Positions 18,799-31,200 are shown, counted from the stretch's first letter. The stretch is 49,027 bases of DNA from Sergeia podlipaevii (GCA_030849805.1 JASANZ010002122.1:1-49027), one strand, 5' to 3'. The notes: generated by a model from the sequence alone, not told the origin. Numbers and translations: made by a program.

Positions 18799-18829
18799 AT
18801 ATATATATATATATATATAAGTGCAAGTA

Positions 18830-18864
<35 letters not shown>
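18799..18864. repeat. Compound (AT)n-(CT)n-(AT)n microsatellite
   Basis: An AT tract (18799-18819), a CT tract (about 18830-18842) and a second AT tract (18842-18864) just upstream of the kinase start. Confidence 0.9.
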
Positions 18865-18872
18865 GTATCTCC

Positions 18873-18900
18873 CTGTAAAAAAAAAAAAAAGATAAGAAGG
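18873..18900 (-). promoter_or_regulatory. Trans-splice acceptor for the kinase gene
   Basis: The minus strand reads CCTTCTTATC, then a run of fourteen T, then ACAG, with the AG at 18873-18874. This gives a 5' UTR of about 144 bases that contains the compound AT/CT repeat. Confidence 0.6.
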
Positions 18901-19441
18901 TGTAAAAAGGAAAATGTAGATAGATAACCAAAAAAAAAAGAAGAGGAAGACACTAACGCTCCTTCCTTGCTTTCTTCTTCTCTCCTCCCCTACACCTCAC
19001 CCCACCCGCAATCAAGAAAGAAAATAGTAATGACTAACCAATCACTAGAAAACAATGTGTCTCTCTATTATCCTCTCTGCTAACCAGAAAGAAAAAGAAA
19101 GACGTACTAAATGTACATATGTATATATATAATTCAGAGTATGTGAAAGGTGAATCATAGAAAAAAGTACAAACAAACAAAAAAAAGAAAAGACAGGGAG
19201 AATAGAAAAGATGGCAATATACGGAAAAAAAAAAAATAACAAACCAAAAGGACATGGAAATATTATATTATATGTATATTATACATATAATGAGAGAGAA
19301 AGAAAGAAAGAAAGGAAAAAGAGAATGAAAATCAGCGTATATAAAGCTACTCACGCAAAGGACACATCTCTCGCGAAAAAAGAAAATGTGCACAAACTCC
19401 AGAGATAGTTCCCTTTTTATTATTATTCTTTAGAATATATG

Positions 19442-19476
<35 letters not shown>
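19442..19476. repeat. (TA)n-(GA)n compound microsatellite
   Basis: A TA tract runs into an AG tract with no interruption. Confidence 0.88.
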
Positions 19477-19617
19477 TACAACACATGATGCCAATGTAAA
19501 AAGCGGCAGATACTGAAAAAAAAAGTAAAAAAAAATACGTTTATTTGTTGCTTTAAAAGAAATAAAAAGATCAATTTACAGTTATCGTTTCACACAATAA
19601 AACAGAAGTGAAAAGAG

Positions 19618-19648
<31 letters not shown>

Positions 19649-19698
19649 AATGGAGGGAGATAACTATAGAAAAAGCTGCTAGTGTCTCTCCCTCTCTT

Positions 19699-19719
19699 TG
19701 TATGTATGTATGTATGTAT
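19699..19719. repeat. (TATG)n microsatellite
   Basis: Five tetranucleotide units, followed by a short TA tract. Confidence 0.8.
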
Positions 19720-20328
19720 ACATGCATATATATATATACGTGTGTGAGAGAGAGTACAGACTACAAATTTCTTTCCATCGTGAAAGATCATTTTTTGTAC
19801 GTCATGACCACACGCACGGTCATGCTTTGCACACTCCCTCTCTCTCTCTCTCTCCTTCCCCTGAAAGAAAAAAAAAATAGGACACAAACACACACACACA
19901 CACGCACGTGCATAGTGGGTTACCCCCTAAAATCGCTCTCACACACAAACACACACACACACGAAAAAAAATCATACCTTGGTTTTTGGCGTGGACTATC
20001 CCATCTCCTTCTCTTACTCACTACCCCTCTCATACCTGCCTTCTGTGTAGTGGATCTTACAGTCCATGCTACACTGAATTGCAGTCGCTATTCACTTACT
20101 TGTGATTCTCTCTCTCTCTCCCTCTCTGTCTTTTGCGCAAGAGAACGGGAGAGAGGACGAGGGGAGGGGAGGAGGGGGGGAGGAATGCGTAAAGTGAATA
20201 AGAGCGTCTCTTGTTTTAGAGCGTTAATATAAATAAATATATAATTGCGAAAACAAAAGGCAAGAGAGAGAAAAAAAAGGCGCTCGATATATATATCCCA
20301 GTTTCTTCTCTCTTCCTCTTTATCCACT

Positions 20329-21516
20329 TTAAATCTTGCTGCCCGCAATGCACATGGCATCGGCCACCTGCCGCATCACCTGCACTCCCTTCCGCATCTG
20401 ACTCACCTCAATAAACTCGTTGGCTTTGTGCGCCTGAGCAATACTGCCAGGACCACACACAACGGTGTTAATGCCCAGAAGCTGAAACTCTCCTGCCTCC
20501 GTGCAGTAAGACACCTTCTTCACGCTGCGATCCGCGTCACTGACCGCGGCGAGCGCCTTGACCACTGTTGAAGACGGATCGCCACAGAAAGGAAGAACAG
20601 ACGCAGGACTGGTCCACGACCATGACTGCGCTCCGGGATTGGCTGCGAGGTACTTCTCGTTGTGCTCCTTGAAGAACGCCTCGATGTCAGCGCGGATCTT
20701 GTCGCCATCGTGGCCAGGGATGTTACGAAATTCAAATCCTACACCGCACTGCTCTGGAATTGTGTTCATGGCGATACCACCACCTACCAAAGATGGGCAC
20801 AGAGTGGTGTGGCAGACCTCAAAGCCTTCTTCAAACGGTCCTTCACTTGCAAAGCGGTCGCGCATAGCAAAAAGAAAAGATAGCATGCGGGTGGCAGACT
20901 CGATCGCATTGACGCCAGAGTTCTGCAAGGAGGAGTGGGCCGCCTTCCCGCGGAAAACGAGGTTGTTGCTGCAGATGCCCTTGTGGGAAATCACAAAATC
21001 AAGAGAGGTGGGCTCGCCCACAATGCAGCCCTCGCACTTCTCAATACGCTTCCCTGCCTCCTGCATGAGCAAGCGGATGCCATTGAAGGTTGTCTCTTCA
21101 TCGTACGAGAGAGCGATGTGAATTGGCTTTGCGCGTGGCTTCTGCATCCACTCAGGCACCAGCGAGAGAACGATGGCAATGAAGCCCTTCATGTCGCAGG
21201 ATCCACGGCCGTAAAGCTTGTCATCCTTCTCTGTCAGTTTAAAGGGATCGGTGTCCCACTTCTGCCCGGTCACCGGCACCACATCGCTGTGTGCGCTAAA
21301 GATAAGGCCTCCTTCGACGCTGCCATCCGCGGCTGGGATTGTCGCCAGCATGCTAGCATGAATACCATCATTGCTGCGTATGACAAGTGGGTTAAGATTG
21401 AAAGTGCGGAGGTAGGCGTCAACGTACTCGATAAGAGGAAGGTTGGGTTTGCTGCTTGTGGTGTCAAAGGCAACCAGCTTCTCAAGCCACTGGCAAGCAT
21501 CCATCATCTGCGGCAT
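20329..21516 (-). CDS. Acetylornithine deacetylase-like M20 metallohydrolase
   Basis: A 395-residue cytosolic-looking enzyme of the ArgE/DapE/CPG2 group of peptidase family M20, the normal length for ArgE. It shows the metal and catalytic residues: H76 and D78 in SAHSDVVPV, D108 in GRGSCDMKG, the E140-E141 pair in YDEET, E168 in VGEPTS and H363 in PGSIAQAHKANEF. The dimerisation domain has the GKAAHSS stretch near 190-196. ArgE releases acetate and ornithine from N-acetylornithine; in this lineage the true substrate could be another acylated amino acid. Sequence style is close to bacterial ArgE, and I recall proposals that trypanosomatids gained it from bacteria. There is no signal peptide. 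A (GATA)n-derived pyrimidine tract ending in AG lies just before the ATG, supporting this start. Confidence 0.93.
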   Translation of the reverse strand: MPQMMDACQWLEKLVAFDTTSSKPNLPLIEYVDAYLRTFNLNPLVIRSNDGIHASMLATIPAADGSVEGGLIFSAHSDVVPVTGQKWDTDPFKLTEKDDKLYGRGSCDMKGFIAIVLSLVPEWMQKPRAKPIHIALSYDEETTFNGIRLLMQEAGKRIEKCEGCIVGEPTSLDFVISHKGICSNNLVFRGKAAHSSLQNSGVNAIESATRMLSFLFAMRDRFASEGPFEEGFEVCHTTLCPSLVGGGIAMNTIPEQCGVGFEFRNIPGHDGDKIRADIEAFFKEHNEKYLAANPGAQSWSWTSPASVLPFCGDPSSTVVKALAAVSDADRSVKKVSYCTEAGEFQLLGINTVVCGPGSIAQAHKANEFIEVSQMRKGVQVMRQVADAMCIAGSKI

Positions 21517-21524
21517 CGTCGCAC

Positions 21525-21550
21525 CTGTATATAGATAGATAGATAGATAT
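21525..21550 (-). promoter_or_regulatory. Trans-splice acceptor for the M20 hydrolase, built from a (GATA)n repeat
   Basis: On the minus strand the repeat reads CTATCTATCTATCTATATACAG, a C/T/A tract ending in CAG at 21525-21526, about eight bases before the ATG. A microsatellite may thus double as the splicing signal. Confidence 0.55.
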
Positions 21551-21579
21551 AAATGTACTGTATAAGGAGGGAGCCTTTA

Positions 21580-21603
21580 TAATAATAATAATAATAATAA
21601 TAA
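21580..21603. repeat. (TAA)n microsatellite
   Basis: Eight trinucleotide units. Confidence 0.9.
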
Positions 21604-22231
21604 ATGAGATAAAAAGTTATGTTAATCTTTGCTCTTCCGTAAAGTAGAAGATAAATGAAGAAGAATAGTTAGTACAGTGGAGAGAAAATATATATACTAC
21701 TTGAAGAAGAAGAAGAAGAAGAAGAGATAATAAACGCAATGTTTGTAGTTCAAGAAGGGGCGGGGTACCTCATGAAGTGATACTTTCCAAAAAAATATCC
21801 TCCTCCTCCTCCTTGTATCTCTACATAGATACAATGCAAAACCTCCTGTGCAAAAGACCGTAAGAAAGCAAAGACGCATCCCACACACAGCAAGGAACAT
21901 ATCTCCTTCTCTCTCCCTCTCTCTCTCTCTCTCTCAAGTGTTTTAAGTGTCTTGTTGGATGTGAGTTTGATTGAAAATGGCATCACACGTCTCTCTGATA
22001 AAATAATGATAACAACAAAGCAAAACTCCTTTTTGAAGTAAACCCCCTAATAGCAACAGCAATGGTAGATGAAAGAAGAACAAAGTGTGCTAAATTAAAA
22101 GCACGCAACTATCAAAGCTAATATATATATATATAGATTAAGAAAAAAAAACAGCAATATATATGCACTCGCTCATCACACCTACATATTATATAGATAT
22201 ATAGAGAGAGTGAGAGTACAAACACCACAAC

Positions 22232-25200
22232 TTACATCATGGTGAAGCCCATACTGCCAAACGTAATCGCAATCATCAACTTCTCGCGCAGCGCTTCAGC
22301 GGTGGGGTACTCAGGCAGATCAATTTTGTTAAAACACGTGTGTGCCTGCGGCAGCAGCTCTGGATTGCCCTCCCAGCGACACACCGTAAACTTCTGCCGC
22401 TGACCACCAGAGCTTACAAGGTTACTAAACCCGCCATGTGGCACCTTCGAGGCGCCGGTGGTGAACTGAAGCAAGTTCGCCCTATCCTCCTTCGACATGC
22501 TCGCAACCGTCTCCCAGAACCATCGGATCTGCGGCGAGGTACTTGTGTATCCCTCGTACACGGTGTTTGCGCGGAGATCCTCGATATCAATGTCTGGCAT
22601 ACCGCATATCAGCAGCTCCAGCTCCTGCTCTGTGAAGCACAAAATGCTGCCGCGGGGTATCACAGCGTAGAAACCCTGCAGGAACTCACGCAGCTGTGGC
22701 TCGATGCGCTTCGTCATATAGAACTCACACAATAGGCGAACGTAGCGAAACTTGGTGCTGTTCGTCACCGCGGTGTCCTTTCCATTGGGAATAAGCTCGT
22801 CCTCCTGCACCACGCCGAAGCGCTCGTAGTTGACGGAGAAGGTGAGACCAAGGTCGGTCACGTCGTTCGCCAAGGCCCACTTGAGGCTGGCATAGAGCTC
22901 AGGGTCCACGCTCTCGAGATCCTCAAAGACGGGCTCAATACCAATCATGTGGCGGTACACCGCGCGGGTGAAGTGGATATCAATCGGAACGTTGTTTGCC
23001 ACCGCCAGACCAATAGCCACGCCAGCAAAGTGGAAGTATTCTAGGTGACTGGCGTTGACATCAGAAAGCGGATTCGGCTGGTACGTGAGGCCCTCCTTGC
23101 TATGAATAAACAAGGCGTAACTCTCATTTACAATCTCCTCACTCAGGAGGTGGAACCACTCACGTGTGAGGCCGCCCGCGTCCGTGCCCTCCTCTCCGCG
23201 AAAACGAATCTGCAAGGGACCATTGAACGACTTCACCTTCTGCATCTCCTTGAAGCTATCCAGCAGGCATCGAGTGCGATCAATCGTAAGCGTGATGCGT
23301 GGCCCTTTGTGCGTGTCTACGCTCGCACGGAAGTCGTTGAGCTTAAAAGAAAAGTCAATCAGGCTTGGCTCCGACTTGAGAAATGCAAACTCATTGTTGA
23401 GTAGGCCCGCGTTCCAGTACAACAGCGTGTTCAGTGTTGCTCGGTTGGCCTCTAGGAAGCGGCGTATCGCCCTCGGCAACCTTCGCCGCTCCTCCTGCCT
23501 CTCTGCACCGCCACGAATGGCAGGGTGACCTCCACCGCCACCCGCCGCCGCTGATGATAATGATGCTGCCGCTACGCCGCCGCCGCCGAGAGAAGGAGCC
23601 GCCGAAGTACCGGCAGCAGCGGTGGCCGCGGCAGCAGCAGCAGCAGCAGCAGCGGCGGCACTGTCAGACAGCAAAGATGGATCTCGTGTCGTGTCCACCA
23701 TAAAGCGCTCTGTCTCGCCCTTGAGGTTAGTACGGCTGCTTGCAAGTGTGCTCGCGCTCGCCGACATCGCAGCCAGTCTCGACTCACTCAGATAATATTG
23801 GCAGTACCCCAGCATAAGGTGCAGCACAGACGGCGGGAGCGGCACTAGTGTGCCTTCTGGCAATCTCTGCAGCACGCGCGTGACATCCTCGAGGTAGAGC
23901 GGCACTGCATGCCAGAGCAGCGTCAGATCGCGCGGCTCAGGGCGAGCGGTCTCCGAGTATGGCAAGAAGAGCAGTCGAGTGGAGTCGTCCACGCTAGAAG
24001 GAATATTCATGTGGTAGAGCATCATAATAGCCGCGTCGGTGGAAAATACAAAACCTTCCGGGATAACAACCGATGGAAAGGTGAGTGAAGCCGCAGGAGC
24101 AGCAGCGCTGGTGCCAGGCGCGGTAGAGGAGGAAGTGGCGCCAGCTCCCGTTGTAGTCGGTGCCTGCGCGAGATGCTGCTGCAAGGCCTCCTTGAACGCC
24201 TTGCGGCACGTGCGGATTTCACTTACGCACCGCCGCGCCACATCCGCAAGTGCCTGCTCTACTAAATAGATAGCAGTAGTAGTGGAGCTTGGGGAGGCAG
24301 TCGGAAAGGAAGGAGGCCCCATGATCGCAACGACTCCGCCACCGCCAAACCCGCCCACGTGACCATCTCGGTGTCCGCTCTCCACGATCCCGCGGGAAAT
24401 GAGAGTCGCGACCGCTGCGGCCACGTCCTGATCACATCTTCGATTGCGCAGCAGCTCAAGGGCTGCTGAGATCATCTTTTGAGCGCCTAACATATAGTAC
24501 GCACTTCGCCGCACCCAGCGTCGGTCCTCGGTCAGGGTTCTCCGTCGTAGTGCACATGTAGCACAGAGGTCAAACGTGCAGAGGTGACAGTGGAAAGAGC
24601 AGTTGTCAGTGGGGTTGAGGCCACATATATTGCATACAAAGCCGTTCGTATACTGCATAAAGTTTCTCACGTTGCGCCACTGAAGACGATGGGAGTGTCT
24701 AGGATGCTCGATAATGGCGTCACTGAGTGGCTCATTCTTGAGCTCCGTCTCTCCGGCTATAGGCACATCAGCCGTCTCGAGTGACGTAAGTACTTTCGAG
24801 AGTGTGCGCAAGATACATCGAAACAGATCGCGGATGACCTTTTCGTGGATGTGTGGAGTCACCACACGCGTGAGAAGCGCAAATATACTACAAGAAGAAA
24901 AAGCCTTCTCGCGCTGTGTCAGTGGAGAATCCACTGCAGGGTAGGGAGACATCGCTGAGGGGCCGTCTCCGGCGCTATAATACTCGGGGCTATCAGGAAG
25001 GAGTAGAAAGGCCATGGCAACATTGCGGGTGGTGTTGGTCAAGTGGTAGAGCACGGTGAGAACGAGTGAGATGAATCCAATGTGGGACCGCTGTGCCGTC
25101 AGCGTCGCACCAGTGTCGCCCTTGGCGGCCTCCGCGCTCATGGCTTCTGTCACGGAAGCCACGAACGCCAGCGGATCGTGTGTAGCCTCCACCCCACCAA

Positions 25201-28200
25201 CAGCAGCAACAGCAGCAGCAACAGTAGATAATGTAAAGGGAGTGAGCAGTAGCATCTTCACAACCTCCGCAGAGGACTCAGCGTCCACGCACAGGGCACG
25301 CAAAAAGGCAACCAACTGAGTCTCGAAGAGGGGGGTGTTCTGCCGCGCCATGCTGGCAGCGCGCGATGACGACGCCTGCAAGAGGCGCAGCTGCGAGATG
25401 CACAAGCCAAGCACGTCTGTGGGAACACGCAGAGGCACGACTGCCGCGCGATTCTGATCGCTTCCTGCCGTCGCCGCCGCGGTCTCCTCCCGTTTCGCCA
25501 TCGCTGATGTGGTTATGGTGGTCGGTGCAGGCGGGGGCACATCGTCAGCATCGTGTGCGGCCCGTTCGCTGCGCACTGCTCGCGAGGAGACGCCGTAGGA
25601 GGTCACTCGTATTAGCGGATCACCCGCAACTGCCTCGGATGCGGACATGATGGGTAGGGGTACAATCGTGTCCTCTATCGGACGTGCACGTGGCGCACGC
25701 GGTCTGACCCTGCCTCTACTAACAGTACTAGTCGCCGCTGCAGCTACGCTCGTATCTTCATCACGGTGTAACATCGTGCTCATCGATGTGATGGCACTCC
25801 GTAGCGCCTGCGGATACGTGTAGCGCGTGAGAAACTCCTCACTGCCTATTCTCGGTTGTGCGTACTGGGGTGGGTGTCCACCACCACCACCACCACCACC
25901 GCCGCCGGGAGCCGACGCGTAGTATGGATAGCCCTCCTCATTTGCAATACCATCCCATGGATCTGTGACATCGATGTCAGCTGGCATGTTGACTGTCTCG
26001 TGAGTAACGGCTCGGGTCGCACGTGCAGCGTCCAACGCCTGGAGTCGCTGTTGCACCTCCTGCCGCCGCTGTTGCTGTTGCTGCTCCGCGAGCTGTCGTG
26101 CTTCTTCCCTATACTGCTGAGCCTGCGCAAACAGTTCTGGGTACTCGCGGAGGTCATCCAGGTTGCACGAAAGCAAAACATCGCGGCGTACGTCGCCATC
26201 TACGGACTGAAGAATGGTAAAGAGCTCATGTGCGCTTTCGTTCTGACCACTGCCAGAGACGCGCACCCAGCGCTCCTCGATGTTCATGATATCTTGCTGT
26301 GTCTCCTCAGGCATTCGCGAAAGAAACTCGGGCACAATGCGAGTGCGCCTACCAAAGCGCTCGTACTCAGTGTCGCCCCGGATGAGCTCCATTGAGTTGA
26401 ACACAATCTCGCTCCGCACTTCCCCAGGCAGCTCCACAAGAAAGAGTGGATCAATGCTGCCCTCCCACGGCTGCGAACGTTGCACTGTTGAAGATGTCCC
26501 TGCTGCTTCCGCACCGTCGCCATCGGTGGTGGTAGTGGTGGTGGTGGGATCAGCGACGCGTTCAGCAGCAACAGCAGAACTCTCTCGCACGGCGCGGCGA
26601 TGTGCGTCTTCCTGCGTCGCGTGAACACCGCCATCACTGCTGGCACTAGGGCTAGTGCTGGTGCTGTCATCATCGTTTGCCCCCGATGCGTGAACATCAC
26701 CTACACTCGTCTCTTCGCTCGTGGCCCCCTCGTGCACGACTGTGACAGGCGGTTGTGCTGGTTGTGCTGGTTGAGAATCAGCAAACAAGCTGAGAAGCTG
26801 GCTTGCAATTGTCATATCCACGCCAGGTGCCACCGCCGCCACCAGCGCTGCTGCCTCCTCTTCCACCACCTCCGGCGCCGGCGATGCGGGTGGCGGTGTC
26901 GCGGGTGGCGTCACAGACGCCTCCATCTCACTCGCGCGCAGAACCGGTGCCATGGTGGTTGCCTTGGCTGTGTTCACAGTCCTCACCACACCTAGGCGAC
27001 GAGCCACAATCTCAAAAATGCAGGCAAATACGCTAAGCTCCACGGCGTTAGAGACCGCAGTGCCACCTCCAGAAAGACGGCCAGCCATTGTAAGATCTTG
27101 TTGAAACCGCGAGTTGGTGTTCGAGAGCATATTAGTAGTGTGCCACGCGGAGTGAATGCCGAGATGGGGCTGAAATGCAGCCGTACCTCTCCAGAGCTCC
27201 TGGCTCATCTCATCAGCATAGTCAAAATCGTAGTCCTCTTCCTCATCTACTTCCTCGTCCTCCATCCCCTCAGCTCCGTACGTCTCCATATTGATGTCGT
27301 CAATGACGTCGTACTCATCGGTTTCCTCGTCCTCCTCGATTTCTTCTTCTTCCTCGTCGTCATGAACGGAGGTCCACTCATCATCGCCATCGCCCGTACC
27401 GCTAGCGGCGGGCTCTTCATCCGTGTCATGCACGTAGCTTGTCAGATCCGAGCTCTCCGTATTTTCGCCGTCCTCCGTGTCTTCCTCCTCAGTCTCCTCC
27501 CCATCATCGTTTTCTTCATCCTCCTCCTCGTCCTCTTCATCGTCAATGAGGTGAGAGAGCATGTTAGCCACATCACCAGGAGCTAAATGCTGCAGGACTC
27601 TCGCCATCACCCACCTTCTTCTTCTCGCCCCACCGCCATTCTCCCCCTCGTCACCATCATCGTCGTTGGCGACATCCTCGTAGCTTATCTCTTCCTCCTC
27701 ATCCATGTGGTCCACTTCATCCTCGACATCCTCGACATCCTCCACCACCTGCAATGCTGGTACCTGCAGGGACCCCAGCATAGACAGCATGTTACCGTCC
27801 CTAGGCGTGATAAGGCGATCCTCTTGTGCCAGTCGCCGGTCACTCAGCACATCCGCCGGTCTCAGTATCGTCAGCGGTGTCTCCGGGGGCTCATCATTGC
27901 CGTTTGTAGCGTTGTGTTGATGTTGCTGATGCTGATGATACTGCAACAGTGGAGATGGTAGAGCAAGCTGACGGTCGCGGCCATGTGCGTCGGTGAGTTG
28001 ACCCTCTGCAAGAGCAGCCCTAGCAGCAAGCTCATCACCGTCGCCGCTATTGACAGGGGCAGCAGCAAGAAGTAAGGTATGGAGTGGAGAAGGACGCCGC
28101 GCAGCAGCAGCAGCGGTGCTATCGCCTCTGGTGGCACCACCTGACGCAGAGGATACAGCCACATCCCCGCTCAGCGTGGTCGCTCTCTGGTTGTCCTCCG

Positions 28201-31200
28201 CGCTCTCAGCGCTGCCGCTGTTGCTACCACCACCAATCTTTTCAGACATGAGCAAGCGGCGCAGCAGCAAGAGCATCGTCGTTCCATCCCTCTCGTTCTC
28301 ACAGCAGCGGTTGCGTACCACCGCATAGAGCAGCTCCAGTCCCCCTCGCCTGCGCAGCTCCTCGCACTGTTCTAACGCGCTCGCGCTGCTGTCAGCCAAT
28401 ACAAGACTTTTCCTCAGTATGTGCATCACCACGCAGACGAAGCGGCACAGCTGCGACCGCAGCTTCTCATACGCGGTGTCGCTCTGTAAACTTGCGGCTG
28501 CAGCAGGAAGAAGAGAATTGCACGAGGCAGTAGCGTCTTCACTGGAGCTATGATGAGAGGAAGCGTCCGAGCGTCGAGCAGAAAGTGATGCCTTCTTACG
28601 TCTCTCCGAGGTAGACTTGGGGCGATGTGAGCGAGGGGATAGTGGAGCGGCAGCCGGGTGGCGATACTGCTTGGATGTGATCTGCTCAAGCACGTTCAGG
28701 GCACAGCGAAGTACTGTTGCCATGTCTGTCGCAAACCGCGATGGACTGCGCTGAGCCACGGCACTGAAGAAGCTCGAGGGGAAGTCTTGTGAGTCCCCAT
28801 TAAAATAAAGCGCAAGTGACAAGTAGGTCGGTACACTGATGGGTAGCGTCACTGGCAGCGGTGCCTGGGCATGTGCCGCTGCTGCTGCTGCTGCTCCTCC
28901 TCTTCCCGTCGCAGCAGCCATGGAGGTGCTGTACTCCCGTAGCTGTTGATGTAGCTGCTGTGGTGGAAGTTGATGATGTCGCTGCTGATGCTGCTGTGAA
29001 GCTATCGTCGTCGTCGTCGTTGTCGCTGCGGATGCCACCCCAGTTGCTGCACCAGCACACACAGAAATAGTGGCAAATTCGTCTGGTACTGGCACGGTGA
29101 ATGAGGAAGTACAAATGTGTTGTAAGATGGACGGTCTCTCTGCCAAGGCGTCCAACACGCAAGTTACGCCCTTGTGGCTCACCCGCTTGAGCCGCATGCA
29201 CTGTGCGAGCTCGTTGAGCGTGTGCTCGAGCGCCTCGCGCTGTAGGCGTTTGAGCTGAAGATGCGAGCACCCATGTGGCCCTGCTGTCCCAGCTGCCGCA
29301 GTCGCCGGAGCAGGCGCATCCTCCGCAGTGGATGATGCTGTGGCAGCAACTGCTGCTGCTGGCTGTTCCTCCCAGAAGTTGGCATCGTCTTGTGCCGAAG
29401 AAGACGCCGCGTAGAAGGTAGCTAGGGATGGCAAAGAAGGCTGTACCCACACCCCGACCCATGCGTTAGTAGACACGCCTGGTACCTTACTCGTCACCCA
29501 CCTCACCTCACAGCACTGCTGTAACGCAGATATGAAAGAAAGGGGGTAGTGACTGAGGGCGTTGTTCTTGGCCGCCATCATAGCGGTCAGTGGGACCATG
29601 TAGCGGCGATACGCAGGCACTGGTGGATGCCCTTCCTCTGCGCACTTCGCCTGTGGTTCAGTGCAGTGATGCTTCTCCATAAACTCAGCGTACTGCTCGT
29701 CATCCAGACAAACCGCAATTCGCTTCGATACGCACTCTCGAACCACCTCGGCCATTCGGTGGTGCACCAGCGCCTCCGCGCGCTGCACGTCGTCGAGGAT
29801 CATACACAGCAACTCGATACCCATATTGTCCTTCCGCTGGAGCACACAGTCCTGGAGGATGTACTGGCAGATACGCGGAAAAAATGTTCGATCCTCGCGC
29901 ATGCGGAGAAACACTCGACGCAGGAACACTTTATAATTCCTGTGTAGCAGCTGTGTGAGAAGCATCACTGTAAGCAGGGGAAGTGGCACCTGTTGCGCAG
30001 CGATAGAAGATGGGCTCATACTACCCATGCCTCCTGCTTCTGTTTCTGCTGCGTCAACATCGTGGTTCTGCATAGCAGCAGCAGTGACGGGCTCTCGTCC
30101 ATCAAAAGGGGTACCAGTGGCAATAGCGAGCGCTCGAACGGCGTTGATGCGCACACTCTCCGCAAGCTCGCGGACTCTGTCAAGTCGACTTAGTTCCGAC
30201 AACCGCTGAGAGTAGTAACCTGGTGGTGATGTGGACTGACCCCGAAAGGATATTGATGATGCACTAGGGTCCATGTATCGGTTGCTGCTGGTGCTGCCGA
30301 GGGCCCCCGTAGTGGTGGTGGTGGTGGCGGTGCAGGACGTATCAGGGATGGCAGAAATAGTATGCAAGAGGAGATCAATCACCTCCGCTGCAACGCCACC
30401 CGACAAAAGTGAAACGTTGGGGGTGAGACAGGAACGGAGAGCGATCTCTTGCTGCTCCTTGTCGGCGAGAGTCACGTCAGGCAGGACATACTTCCCTACG
30501 CGTGGAAGCAAGAAAGGATTTTGGTGGAGCTGAGAGTGCAGGCCGCCACCGCCACCGCCACCGCCAGCAGCAACACCACCATCTGGTTGAAGGAGGCGAT
30601 TGGCCGGCTCGGCTGCGCTACGAGGTCTGTTGGAGCTTCTAAATGGCTCCAGCAGCTGTCTGCGCATCTCCAGCAGAGTGGGGAATGCAGCATCTTGACT
30701 GAGAGCTGCGTTGTAGCTCTCTGCGAGAGTAGCAAAGACTGGGTTCAGTAGTGCGTGAGCATCTTCTCCGGCATCGAGCTCCTCGCCTTCTGGGTACTCT
30801 TGTTGTATGAAAGGAAACCTCTGGCGCTGCGACTGTGGTGGTGGTGGTGGGATGGGTGTGGCCATCATCGTCTCCTGCTGTGGTAGTAAGGTCCGGCCTT
30901 CCTCTTCGTCCTCCACTGCCGCCATCACTGGCTCGTCGTTTGTCCTTTCCGGAGCCGTCACCAATGGTGTTGGAAACCCCAACCCCCCCAGCATGTCCAG
31001 CACCAACTCGATAGATTGTATCTGTGAATCATCGAGGGTGTACACACGCTGCTCCGACGCTGCAACACTCGACATGTTCTGCGATAAGCTACGCCACGGC
31101 ACAGGATGGAGGCAGTCACAATGGTGGCCAAACCAACAGAAACCCGGCGGTGTTGTGGCATTAAAGTGGTGGCACACACGCACGCGTCGATCTGCAACCT

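Larger units (their letters stand above)
18729..20328. other. Intergenic region, M20 hydrolase to kinase
   Basis: 1.6 kb of simple-sequence DNA: AT, CT, AG, GTAT and AC repeats and poly-A runs. Short frames on both strands translate to Tyr-Ile, Phe or Ser runs. No gene is supported. Confidence 0.6.
21517..22231. other. Intergenic region, HECT ligase to M20 hydrolase
   Basis: No gene. It contains the GATA and TAA repeats, GAA runs near 21702-21725 and a plus-strand CT block at 21901-21936. Confidence 0.6.

Noticed and set aside
28800..29462. Minus-strand frame of 220 codons overlapping the HECT ligase in another frame
   Set aside because: It lies wholly inside the conserved HECT ligase frame; its Ser/Thr/Cys-rich composition is typical of a shifted reading of GC-rich codons.
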